From assembly GCA_027531395.1 (NCBI GenBank), contig JAPZRO010000001.1, positions 124,001 to 188,000 on the forward strand: a stretch of 64,000 nt of DNA, in the 5' to 3' direction. Shown piece after piece: positions 43,895 through 52,344 of the stretch. How positions within the stretch are numbered: position 1 is the first letter of the stretch; every line of letters begins with the position of its first letter. The translations under genes and the position numbers were made by a program. The stretch comes from Porphyrobacter sp. (GTDB lineage: Bacteria; Pseudomonadota; Alphaproteobacteria; Sphingomonadales; Sphingomonadaceae). The notes under the pieces are model-generated. The model was not told where the DNA came from. It made no database searches and saw only the letters and a program-made list of their open reading frames with translations.

Positions 43895-46047
43895 TGCAAA
43901 TGCTGATGTCCAATACCGCGATTGTGGCGATTGCCATTGCGTCGTCTTCCGCGGATGTTCCGCCGCGCATTTCCGTTGAGCCGCTGAGGCTTTCGGATGA
44001 AGTATTGTCGTCGCCCGACGATACAGCTCAACCCCAGCCAATTGAGCAGATCGTTCAGCGCACAACAGTGTTGATCGATACGCCTGTGACGACGGAAGAC
44101 GATGCGCCGCTTAGCGATGCCGATCTCACGATGCTGGTGCCCGACAAGAATGTGGCAGCAAGCCTGCCCCCGCAACCGCTGGGCCAGTTTGCCGAAACTG
44201 TCCTTGGGGAGATATTGGGCGTGCCTTACATCATGGGCCCCGGTGTCGCACAAAGGCGCGATCTTGTGAGCATGAGCGGACCGCAGGAAATGTCTTCGCG
44301 GCAATTCCTGCGGCTCGCCGAGAAAGCGCTAAACCAATACGGTTTGGTGCTTGTTCACGAAGGCGGCGCGGTTCTAGTGCGCGAGGCGCCGGCCAGGACA
44401 GGGGCCCGACAACCAAACGCGGGCGTCACGAAGATCGTTGCACTCGGCAGTATCGCTGCAGACCCGGCTGCCGGCCTCGTTTCCGATATTATTGAAGGCC
44501 AAAGTGGGGTTGCGGTGCAATCTTTGCCCGATGCCAATGGTGTCATGCTGCAGGGCGACGAAGCCGAAGTGACCACTGCCAGCGGCCTTCTCGCCGGAAT
44601 TGACCAGCCACAATATGCCGGCGCGCGCGTTGCTCGGATTGCCCCGATACTGTGGAGTTCCGACGCGCTGGCGGAAAAACTGCGCGAAGTGCTTGCAAGT
44701 GAAGGTTATTTAATCGGATCTGCGGGCTCTGGGGGCACTAGTCTAGTGCACCTGTCGCGCCCCGATTGCCTGCTGCTTTTTTCCGATGATGTGCGGTTGT
44801 TCAACCGCGTCCTTTACTGGGTCGAACAGCTTGACTCGCTCGAAGGATCAGGCGGTGATCATGCCGGCTTTTTTGTCTATCAGGTGCGCAACACAACGGC
44901 TGCCGAACTGGGCAGTCTTGTCGGGCGCGCAAACGGCGGCGATGATGTCAACATTTATGCCTCGTCGCCGGGCCGGATCGACAATCCAGATCGCCGCAGC
45001 GACAACGGTCAACCGGCGTCAGGCATGGACCGGTCTAGCCTACCACAGGCGAACCCGGCCAGCGAGGACACCGGCGGCAAGATAATTGTCGACAATCCTG
45101 GCAATCGCATCCTTTTTCGCGGCACTCGGCGCGAGTATGCGCAGCTGCTGCGCCTGCTTAAGGACCTTGATGTCGCCCCCAAACAGGTGCTGGTCGAAAT
45201 CACCATCGCCGAAGTGACATTGACCGACGAAACGCGTTTCGGGATCGAATGGTTCCTTGATCGGCAATTATCGAACGGCTCGGTTCAGGCCAATACTACC
45301 GGCGGGCTTGAACGGGAGGCGGGCGGACTCGGCCTTACATTTGCAAGGGGCTTTTCGCAGATTTCGGTGGCCGCTGCCCTCAATGCGATTGCGACCAATC
45401 AGAATCTCAACATCATTTCCACGCCGCGGCTGCTCGCAAGGTCGGGCGGTGAGGCACAGATCCTTATCGGCAACGATGTGCCGATCATCACATCGCAACG
45501 CGCGGCAGATATCCAGTCAAATGGCGACACGGATATCCTTCAAACGGTGCAGTATCGCCAGACGGGGGTCATCCTAAACATCCGCCCGGTGGTGTTAAGC
45601 AACGACCGCATCGACATCGAAATTTTTCAGGAAGTGTCGAGCCAGCAGCCCAACGTTACCTCCGATATCGGCAGCCCGGTCATCAGCAACCGGTCGGTCA
45701 CGACTCGGCTCTCGCTACGCGAGGGCATGACGGCAGTGCTTGGCGGCATGATCCAAGACAGCATTTCCATGGGGCAACGCGGAGTGCCCTTATTGAAGGA
45801 TATCCCGCTTTTAGGGCGGGCATTCCGTGTCGACAGCGCGACAAAACGCAAGACCGAATTGCTGATCCTCGTGACACCCAAGGTGATCAGCGAAGACCAG
45901 ACGATGCAGAACATCGCATCCGAGTTCAGCCAATCAATCAACGAGCTGATGAATGGTCGCGGCCAAAAGGCCTTTACTCTGACCCCTTGGCTTCCGGGGC
46001 AGACGGTCCCCCTGCACCGATACTCGCGCTTCGAAGACAAAAATTAA
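43891..46047 (+). CDS. gspD: Type II secretion secretin GspD
   Basis: LLARSGGEAQILIGNDVPIIT, VILNIRPVVLSNDRIDIEIFQEVS, LREGMTAVLGGMIQDSISMGQRGVPLLKDIPLLGRAF. Confidence 0.95.
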   Translation: MMQMLMSNTAIVAIAIASSSADVPPRISVEPLRLSDEVLSSPDDTAQPQPIEQIVQRTTVLIDTPVTTEDDAPLSDADLTMLVPDKNVAASLPPQPLGQFAETVLGEILGVPYIMGPGVAQRRDLVSMSGPQEMSSRQFLRLAEKALNQYGLVLVHEGGAVLVREAPARTGARQPNAGVTKIVALGSIAADPAAGLVSDIIEGQSGVAVQSLPDANGVMLQGDEAEVTTASGLLAGIDQPQYAGARVARIAPILWSSDALAEKLREVLASEGYLIGSAGSGGTSLVHLSRPDCLLLFSDDVRLFNRVLYWVEQLDSLEGSGGDHAGFFVYQVRNTTAAELGSLVGRANGGDDVNIYASSPGRIDNPDRRSDNGQPASGMDRSSLPQANPASEDTGGKIIVDNPGNRILFRGTRREYAQLLRLLKDLDVAPKQVLVEITIAEVTLTDETRFGIEWFLDRQLSNGSVQANTTGGLEREAGGLGLTFARGFSQISVAAALNAIATNQNLNIISTPRLLARSGGEAQILIGNDVPIITSQRAADIQSNGDTDILQTVQYRQTGVILNIRPVVLSNDRIDIEIFQEVSSQQPNVTSDIGSPVISNRSVTTRLSLREGMTAVLGGMIQDSISMGQRGVPLLKDIPLLGRAFRVDSATKRKTELLILVTPKVISEDQTMQNIASEFSQSINELMNGRGQKAFTLTPWLPGQTVPLHRYSRFEDKN

Positions 46048-46059
46048 GAGCTGAACATC

Positions 46060-46548
46060 ATGCGTATTGTTATCGCCATTACAGGGACGATCCTACTGTG
46101 CGGCCTCGCCGTTGTCTCGCAATCCGCCGTTGGCAAGGGCCCGGCAGCGGTGCAGGCTGGCACTGCGTGGGCGACCCCGGCGGGGCGAGGTCAGGTCCTA
46201 GCAGCCGCCTACGTCTCTCTGCGCAATCGGGGCCGGACGCCCCAGACATTGTTAGGCGCGTCATCCAGTGTGGCAGCCGACGTGCAAATGCACAGTTCGG
46301 AAGTCAAAGGCGGCATAGCGCGCATGCGCCGGGTAGAGCGACTTACCGTGCCTGCCAGGGGTGAGCTGAAACTGACACCCGGCGGCCCCCACCTCATGCT
46401 CATGGGTTTGAATCGGCCATTGAAGGCAGGCGATACGATCACGGTTCATCTGCGGTTTGAAGGTGGCACCATTCTGGATGTGGCGGTGCCCGTCACCGAT
46501 ACGTCCGCAAAATCCGCAATGAAGGGAGATCCCCATGCAAATCACTGA
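46060..46548 (+). CDS. Copper chaperone PCu(A)C
   Basis: VQMHSSEVKGGIARMRRVERLTVPARGELKLTPGGPHLMLMGLNRPLKAGD (H-M...H-M copper motif). Confidence 0.9.
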   Translation: MRIVIAITGTILLCGLAVVSQSAVGKGPAAVQAGTAWATPAGRGQVLAAAYVSLRNRGRTPQTLLGASSSVAADVQMHSSEVKGGIARMRRVERLTVPARGELKLTPGGPHLMLMGLNRPLKAGDTITVHLRFEGGTILDVAVPVTDTSAKSAMKGDPHANH

Positions 46549-47152
46549 ACGCGCAACCAAAGTTATCCTTGCGGGCCTTGTCGTGTCTGCAATTTCAGGC
46601 GCTGCGTATCTGACTTATGCAGCGCCTGAAAAGAATGCGGCCATCACAGGAAAACCGGCGGCTGACCCGTCACTTGGGACTCCCGTCCAACTCAAGCTGA
46701 CCGATGCCGACGGCAAGTCGTTTGATCTTGCCTCGCTCAAGGGCAAACCGGTTGTAGTGTTTTTCGGCTTCACCCAATGCCCCGATTTCTGTCCGATGAC
46801 TATGCAAAAGCTGGCGAGCATGCGCGAACGGATTGGTACGCCGTTCAACGAGCTGCACGTCCTGTTTGTGTCGCTCGATCCCGAACGTGACACGCCTGGA
46901 ACGCTGAAAAGCTATTTCAGCGCCTTCCCGCTGCCTGTCACAGGCTTGACGGGCAGTGCTGCCGATATCGCTAGCGCGGCCAAGCAATTCGACGTGTTCT
47001 ATGAAACCGTCCGCTACTCCGAGACATATTATGCGATCGACCATACCGCATCGATCTTCCTGATCGATCGCGACGGCAAGCGCGCAGGCGAAATCGGCTT
47101 CGGAGCCGACGACGCGGAATTCCAGGCCAAGCTCGAGGCGCTCGTTGAATAA
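46535..47152 (+). CDS. SCO1/SenC family protein
   Basis: VVFFGFTQCPDFCPMTMQKLASM (CxxxC), YAIDHTASIFLIDRDGK. Confidence 0.93.
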   Translation: MQITERATKVILAGLVVSAISGAAYLTYAAPEKNAAITGKPAADPSLGTPVQLKLTDADGKSFDLASLKGKPVVVFFGFTQCPDFCPMTMQKLASMRERIGTPFNELHVLFVSLDPERDTPGTLKSYFSAFPLPVTGLTGSAADIASAAKQFDVFYETVRYSETYYAIDHTASIFLIDRDGKRAGEIGFGADDAEFQAKLEALVE

Positions 47153-47431
47153 TTTGGCCCTTCATTATTCAAAATAAAATTATCAAAATGTAATAATTTC
47201 AAATTTCAATGCGATTGCAGTATTCCTATCATGAAAATACAATAAAATTTGTATAGTTATTTTTTGTAATAGTAAAACTATCATGAAGTAAAATATTTCA
47301 AAAAAGAATATATTACATTCCGAAATGGAAAATTTCATTGTCCAAATTTGGAACACACCCATTCGGATATGTTGGCATTTTCTTAGCCATCCGTTTTGGC
47401 CCCGCATGCCCTTGAAGCGAGATCTGAAAAA

Positions 47432-48556
47432 ATGGATAGGCGTAAATTTTTGAAGGCTAGTGCCGTTGCGGTCGGGGCTGCTGCCCTTCCTGCGATGGCG
47501 ACCGCCCAAACGACCGGCGGCACGTTCGATCTCACGATCGAAGCCGTCGACTCCGAGATGATCGACGGCGTCTTCGTGTTCAGCCTGATGTTCTTTGATC
47601 GCAGCGAGGAAGGCCGCCCGATCCTGGAAGTGACCGAAGCCGATATTGTGACTATCAACGTCACCAATCTCGACACCCGGCCACACGGTTTTGGCATTCC
47701 CGGGATACCCGCTGCTTCTGTCGCGTCGATCCCGCCGGGCGGCTCGGCAACGGTGCGATTCACCGCGCCCGTCGGCGGTACCTATATGTATATCGACCCG
47801 ACGCTTGCGCCGCTTAACCGAATTCTCGGTCTCTACGGCGCGTTCATCGTCCATCCAAAGCTGGGCACGACGGCGGCCGGTTCGCCGACGCCCTATAGCC
47901 GGTCGACGCATACGCCGCAGGTTGCCGCTTTGTTCAACGCGCTGGGCGTGCACAAGCGCTTTCCGGGCAACAAATGGGTGCCCCGCGACGTAGAGCGAGA
48001 CAAATTGTGGTTGTTCTCACAGGTTGATCCGTTGATCGCGGCGCGTGTTGATGCCGGAGAGGTTATCCCGCCCGCAAGCGTGGTGCCGTCCTTCCTTCCG
48101 CGCTATTTCATGATCAACGGGCTCAGCGGATATGACACCGCTCCGCATAAGATCGATGCCTCACTTGACTGGTCAAAGGGCTCCGGGCGCATCATGCCGC
48201 ATGGCCGCGAAGGCCAGCCCACGCTGATCCGCAACATGAACGCAGGCCTGTGCACGCACAGCCCGCACATCCATGGCAACCATATTTTCAAACTGTCGGA
48301 CACCCGCGCAGACGGCACCGTGGTTCTGAACACCAGTTGTTATGAGCTGGATGCCTGGCCGATGGAGCCGATGGCGCGCCGCGACGTTCTGTTGCCGTTC
48401 GAAAAGCCGGGGGATGCCGTCGTATGGCCGCCAAAGGAAGAACCCTTCCCGATGCGCTATGTCATGCACTGCCATACCGAAATGTCTCAGACAGCCGGCG
48501 GGGGCAACTATCCCCAAGGCATGGTCACCCACTGGGAAATGACTGGCCCTCTCTGA
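47432..48556 (+). CDS. Multicopper oxidase domain protein with Tat-like signal (carries C-terminal copper motifs)
   Basis: MDRRKFLKASAVAVGAAALPAMATAQ; HSPHIHGNHIF and MHCHTEMSQTAGGGNYPQGM. Confidence 0.85.
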   Translation: MDRRKFLKASAVAVGAAALPAMATAQTTGGTFDLTIEAVDSEMIDGVFVFSLMFFDRSEEGRPILEVTEADIVTINVTNLDTRPHGFGIPGIPAASVASIPPGGSATVRFTAPVGGTYMYIDPTLAPLNRILGLYGAFIVHPKLGTTAAGSPTPYSRSTHTPQVAALFNALGVHKRFPGNKWVPRDVERDKLWLFSQVDPLIAARVDAGEVIPPASVVPSFLPRYFMINGLSGYDTAPHKIDASLDWSKGSGRIMPHGREGQPTLIRNMNAGLCTHSPHIHGNHIFKLSDTRADGTVVLNTSCYELDAWPMEPMARRDVLLPFEKPGDAVVWPPKEEPFPMRYVMHCHTEMSQTAGGGNYPQGMVTHWEMTGPL

Positions 48557-48598
48557 TCGCTTCAGCGACCCCCATCTTATTGTTTCAGGAGCTTTGCC

Positions 48599-49627
48599 AT
48601 GCAAGCGGCAGATTGGACAAAAACAGGCGTTAAGGGTGAAGTCACTTACTCCACCTTTGGCTGCAACCCATTTCAGGAATCAAACTTCCCGACGCCCGAC
48701 CGGGTCGCGCCCGACGTAAATGTCGAACGACACATGGATGTCAGCCTCGACCTTCCGACACCGGACGGCCAGAAAATTCGCGTCTGGACCTTCACCGATC
48801 CCCTGGCACCGACAGTAGCAGGACGCGCGCCCATGCATCCTGCGCCTTTGATGCGATTCCGTGAGGGCCAGATCGTGCACAGCACGCTCGATCCGAAGAA
48901 GAATGCACATACGATTCACCATCACGGCATCGAACCGACCACGGTGAATGATGGCGTCGGTCACGTCTCGTTCGAGGTCAATGCACGCTATACTTACCAA
49001 TTTCGGCCATCACGGGCTGGCACATTTTTCTATCATTGCCACCGCAACACCGCGCTTCATTTCGAAATGGGCATGTTCGGGCCGATGATTGTCGATCCGC
49101 CCGAAGGTCCGGGCACTTTGTTCAGCGGTGGACCCAAATATGATGTCGAGCGCCTTCTTGTGCTCGACGATATGGATCCGCGTTGGCACACTTTGGAACA
49201 TGACGCCGGCATGTGCGGTCTCGATGTCGGTCTCAATCGTTTCGACCCGAAATACTTCCTCGCCAATGGCGTGTTCAACAACCGCACCACCACTGATCCG
49301 CGTGTTGTAATCAATGCAAAGCTGGGCCAGACGATTCTGATCCGCCTGCTAAATGCGAGCTATTCGGTTCTGGAAACGACGATCGGCCTGCCGGGCGTCT
49401 GCCATTCAATGGATGGTTGTTCCCTAGGTACTGAGCCGTGGTCTTCTCCGTTGCCGTTACCAGCAAACCGGCCGTTCACTATGTCGACGGCGCAGCGCCG
49501 TGACATCATCATCCGCCCGACCGCGCGCGGCACTTTCCCGGTGCGCTTCCGCTTCCTGCACTGGGTCAATGGCAAGGTTCAGGACAACGGTCGCGGTATC
49601 GTTGACACAAGGATTATCGTATCGTGA
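48599..49627 (+). CDS. Multicopper oxidase domain protein, no signal peptide (carries N-terminal copper motifs)
   Basis: AHTIHHHGIEPTTVNDGVGH and GTFFYHCHRNTALHFEMGMFGPMIVDPP. Confidence 0.85.
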   Translation: MQAADWTKTGVKGEVTYSTFGCNPFQESNFPTPDRVAPDVNVERHMDVSLDLPTPDGQKIRVWTFTDPLAPTVAGRAPMHPAPLMRFREGQIVHSTLDPKKNAHTIHHHGIEPTTVNDGVGHVSFEVNARYTYQFRPSRAGTFFYHCHRNTALHFEMGMFGPMIVDPPEGPGTLFSGGPKYDVERLLVLDDMDPRWHTLEHDAGMCGLDVGLNRFDPKYFLANGVFNNRTTTDPRVVINAKLGQTILIRLLNASYSVLETTIGLPGVCHSMDGCSLGTEPWSSPLPLPANRPFTMSTAQRRDIIIRPTARGTFPVRFRFLHWVNGKVQDNGRGIVDTRIIVS

Positions 49628-50313
49628 CGATCCCGGCAATTTTCCTCGCAAGTGGCTTCACGCTTACCGGCGACACAAGCCTTGAGACAGCACAACTGGT
49701 AACCGCCGACGATCGCGTACGTGATTACCATTCAGGTCATCTTCCGCCGAATCCTGACCAGTTGGGCGGGATGTTCAACTTTTCGGATTTGGCTGGAAAG
49801 CCGGTCGGTGATGCCGATTTCAAGGGAAAGTGGACACTGCTTTATTTCGGTTATGCCCGCTGCACGGACAGTTGCCCGATGGCGATCCCGATGATCGCTA
49901 CGGCCGCCAAGGAATTGAGAAAGTCCGGCATCAAGACCAATGCTGTCTTTGTCGATATCGAAGCACCTGCCGTCGGCTATGTCCGGCGTCGGGCGAACAA
50001 AGCCGCTGCCCCCGATGGCCATGTGCATTTGATCGACCGTGATGCGGCGCTGCGTTCGTTGCAGCAGAGCTTTGGTTCGGAATTGCAGATCCTCACCGGA
50101 ACGCGGGGCCAGCTATCGGCTGCCACTGCGGCCTTCCGAGTAGCACGCGAACATACGCCTCCGCGGGCGGGTGAGCGCGGCCACAGCATCAATCATAGCT
50201 CGCTGGTCTATATTCTTGATCCGCGTGCGAAGGTGGCAGGCTATGGTTATCACACGTCGACGTCGGAGATCCTGATCGAAACAGTGCGAAGGCTGAAAAA
50301 GGCAAAGTCATGA
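49624..50313 (+). CDS. SCO1/SenC family protein (second copy)
   Basis: LLYFGYARCTDSCPMAIPMIATAAKEL (CxxxC), GHSINHSSLVYILDPRAK. Confidence 0.88.
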   Translation: MTIPAIFLASGFTLTGDTSLETAQLVTADDRVRDYHSGHLPPNPDQLGGMFNFSDLAGKPVGDADFKGKWTLLYFGYARCTDSCPMAIPMIATAAKELRKSGIKTNAVFVDIEAPAVGYVRRRANKAAAPDGHVHLIDRDAALRSLQQSFGSELQILTGTRGQLSAATAAFRVAREHTPPRAGERGHSINHSSLVYILDPRAKVAGYGYHTSTSEILIETVRRLKKAKS

Positions 50314-50819
50314 AGGCAGCAGCCTTGATGGCGCTAGCGGCAGCGCAGAGCTTAGCATTACCCCTAGCGGCCCAGACGTTCGACCGTGCAGGCCGACTTA
50401 TTGTCGCGCCCGAAGAACGCAATGTCGCCGCGGCGCAGGTTGCGATTGCGCAGTCACACCTTTTCGGCAGCATGCTTGTTTCTTACCGCTTGGCCCGGCC
50501 GGGTGTTGCCCGCGTCGCCGTGGCCACGCGGAAGGAATTGAAGATTTTCGAAATTGACTCCGAGAATTTCGAGGCGCGGTTGATCCAGAGCGTTGCAACG
50601 ACCACCGCCTTGCCAAAGGGCACGCTGGTGTGCCGCAGCTATGCCCCGATCGATGCAATTTTATCGGCCGGCAAACGGCATTTCCCGAATACCGAACTGG
50701 AGGTTCTGCCCCCACACCGCCCGGGGATGGCCTGGCGCGTACGTGTCAAGGGACGACTCTTTGCGGTGGCGTTCGACAAAAAGGGCGTAGCGCGTTTCGG
50801 CCCATCATCTTTCCGATAG
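50310..50819 (+). CDS. Secreted hypothetical protein within the oxidase operon
   Basis: Signal peptide MKAAALMALAAAQSLALPLAAQ; ATGA overlap with the upstream SCO gene. Confidence 0.65.
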   Translation: MKAAALMALAAAQSLALPLAAQTFDRAGRLIVAPEERNVAAAQVAIAQSHLFGSMLVSYRLARPGVARVAVATRKELKIFEIDSENFEARLIQSVATTTALPKGTLVCRSYAPIDAILSAGKRHFPNTELEVLPPHRPGMAWRVRVKGRLFAVAFDKKGVARFGPSSFR

Positions 50820-50825
50820 CGCGCT

Positions 50826-51317
50826 ATGGAAAGCTTGGTCACCGCAACAAGCCAAGTGCTGCTGATTTCCAGTGCATTGGTGTTGATGGGGATCATGGCT
50901 TGGAGCGATGCGCGCCATTTTCTCCTGCCACTGGTTCCCAATATCATCTTTCTAGTTGCCGGACTGATCGTCGGCCACCTAGCTTTTGGCATATCCAAAG
51001 GTGGCGCGCTAATCGGCGCCGGTGCAGGCTATCTTGGACTTTCCGCTGTCGCTGCGACCTATCGAAATCTGCGCGGCCGTGAAGGCATGGGCGGCGGGGA
51101 TCCAATTCTGCTGGGCGGGATCGGTGCTTGGCTAGGTTGGCAAGTGCTGCCAACAATACTCCTGGTCGCAGCTTTATTGGGCTTGGCTTTTGCCGTGCTG
51201 CAACGACCTTTCGGGCCACGGCAGACCAATTGGCAGGATCAGCGTATTCCGCTGGGCTCTTGCCTCATCTGTGCTGCAGTTATTTCCGGCGCGACGATGC
51301 TTATCGCCGGCAAGTGA
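50826..51317 (+). CDS. Short A24 family prepilin peptidase
   Basis: AWSDARHFLLPLVPN and GREGMGGGDPILLGGIGAWLGW aspartates; multi-TM. Confidence 0.8.
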   Translation: MESLVTATSQVLLISSALVLMGIMAWSDARHFLLPLVPNIIFLVAGLIVGHLAFGISKGGALIGAGAGYLGLSAVAATYRNLRGREGMGGGDPILLGGIGAWLGWQVLPTILLVAALLGLAFAVLQRPFGPRQTNWQDQRIPLGSCLICAAVISGATMLIAGK

Positions 51318-51456
51318 CGAGCTGTCCGCGAGCGCCCTGACGACCTCGATATGGCCGTCGAAATCGGCCTGCGGCGTTGTTCGAGTACTTACTCGTCGTC
51401 CTGTGTTCGAGGCACGTAACCACACCCACATGCCCGAGCTTCGCTCATCAAACAGA

Positions 51457-52050
51457 TTAGATTTCCTCGGGCGACCAGGCCTCACGGATGGCTTCAATTG
51501 GTTTCGAGAGCACCTCGTAGGCTAGAGCGCCAGCAGCGGCGGCAATAGCACAAAAGACAACAACGCTCGCAATGTAAGTCATTCGGGATGATGCAATGCG
51601 GCTCTGATCGTAGGCAGAAAACGAGCCTGCTTTATCTGCTCTGCGCCAAGTGGCAATGCTATCCTTTCCGCTTACCTTAGCAGCGTCATTAGGCATCCCT
51701 GTTGACCGAATGCCAGTCAGACTCGGAAAATCAATGTTATCCTGCGTGCGAACGCCGAACGTCTGATTGCCTGACCAAATAACTCTACCAACTATGATAA
51801 TGCCGCCTTTTCGAATCTCCACATAGTGACCGCGTGGCGGCGGGCTGCTGGAAGAGGCAAGCAATCCTCGCTGCGAGACGTTAAGGATCACCACTGGTGA
51901 CTCGTTGCCGCCAGCATTCATCGAAGCAGAGACAATAATCCGTTGGCGTCGGTCGCGAGGATTTTTCATTTTCACAGCTGCGACAATGAAGCGACTTTTC
52001 CGCCTAGGCGCTATACCCATTAAGGATGTGCGCTTAACAAGACTAGGCAA
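51457..52050 (-). CDS. PilZ-domain protein with C-terminal TM
   Basis: RDRRQRIIVSASMNAGGNESPVVILNVSQRGLLASSSSPPPRGHYVEIRKGGIIIVGRVIWSGNQTFGVRTQDNID. Confidence 0.75.
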   Translation of the reverse strand: MPSLVKRTSLMGIAPRRKSRFIVAAVKMKNPRDRRQRIIVSASMNAGGNESPVVILNVSQRGLLASSSSPPPRGHYVEIRKGGIIIVGRVIWSGNQTFGVRTQDNIDFPSLTGIRSTGMPNDAAKVSGKDSIATWRRADKAGSFSAYDQSRIASSRMTYIASVVVFCAIAAAAGALAYEVLSKPIEAIREAWSPEEI

Positions 52051-52344
52051 TCGTAACTGCGAATGGCACCTCTTTAACGGCCAAGATGGCAGACAAGAAG
52101 ATCAGACGTGCCATCTTGATATTGCCGCTCGCTTATGGGGGCTCGCGCTGAACGACCATGCGACCTCACGAGATATGCTTTCATCCTGGTAATGAATTCA
52201 TTAGGCGGTGATTTGGTCGCATACTAACCGTTGCACCACTGGAAGTTCAGCTGAATTCAAGTGCGGGCGGCAGGCTTAGCGCAGCTGGCGTCTTTGCCGT
52301 TCGAATGAAGAGCTTGCGCCAGATGGAAGGGGCAACGGTTCTGC

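Noticed and set aside
47183-47953. 256-aa minus-strand ORF through the AT-rich leader and MCO gene
   Set aside because: Composite of antisense MCO sequence and AT-rich non-coding DNA; no family signal.
51905-52192. 95-aa plus-strand ORF overlapping the PilZ gene
   Set aside because: Overlaps a better-supported minus-strand PilZ gene; no motifs.
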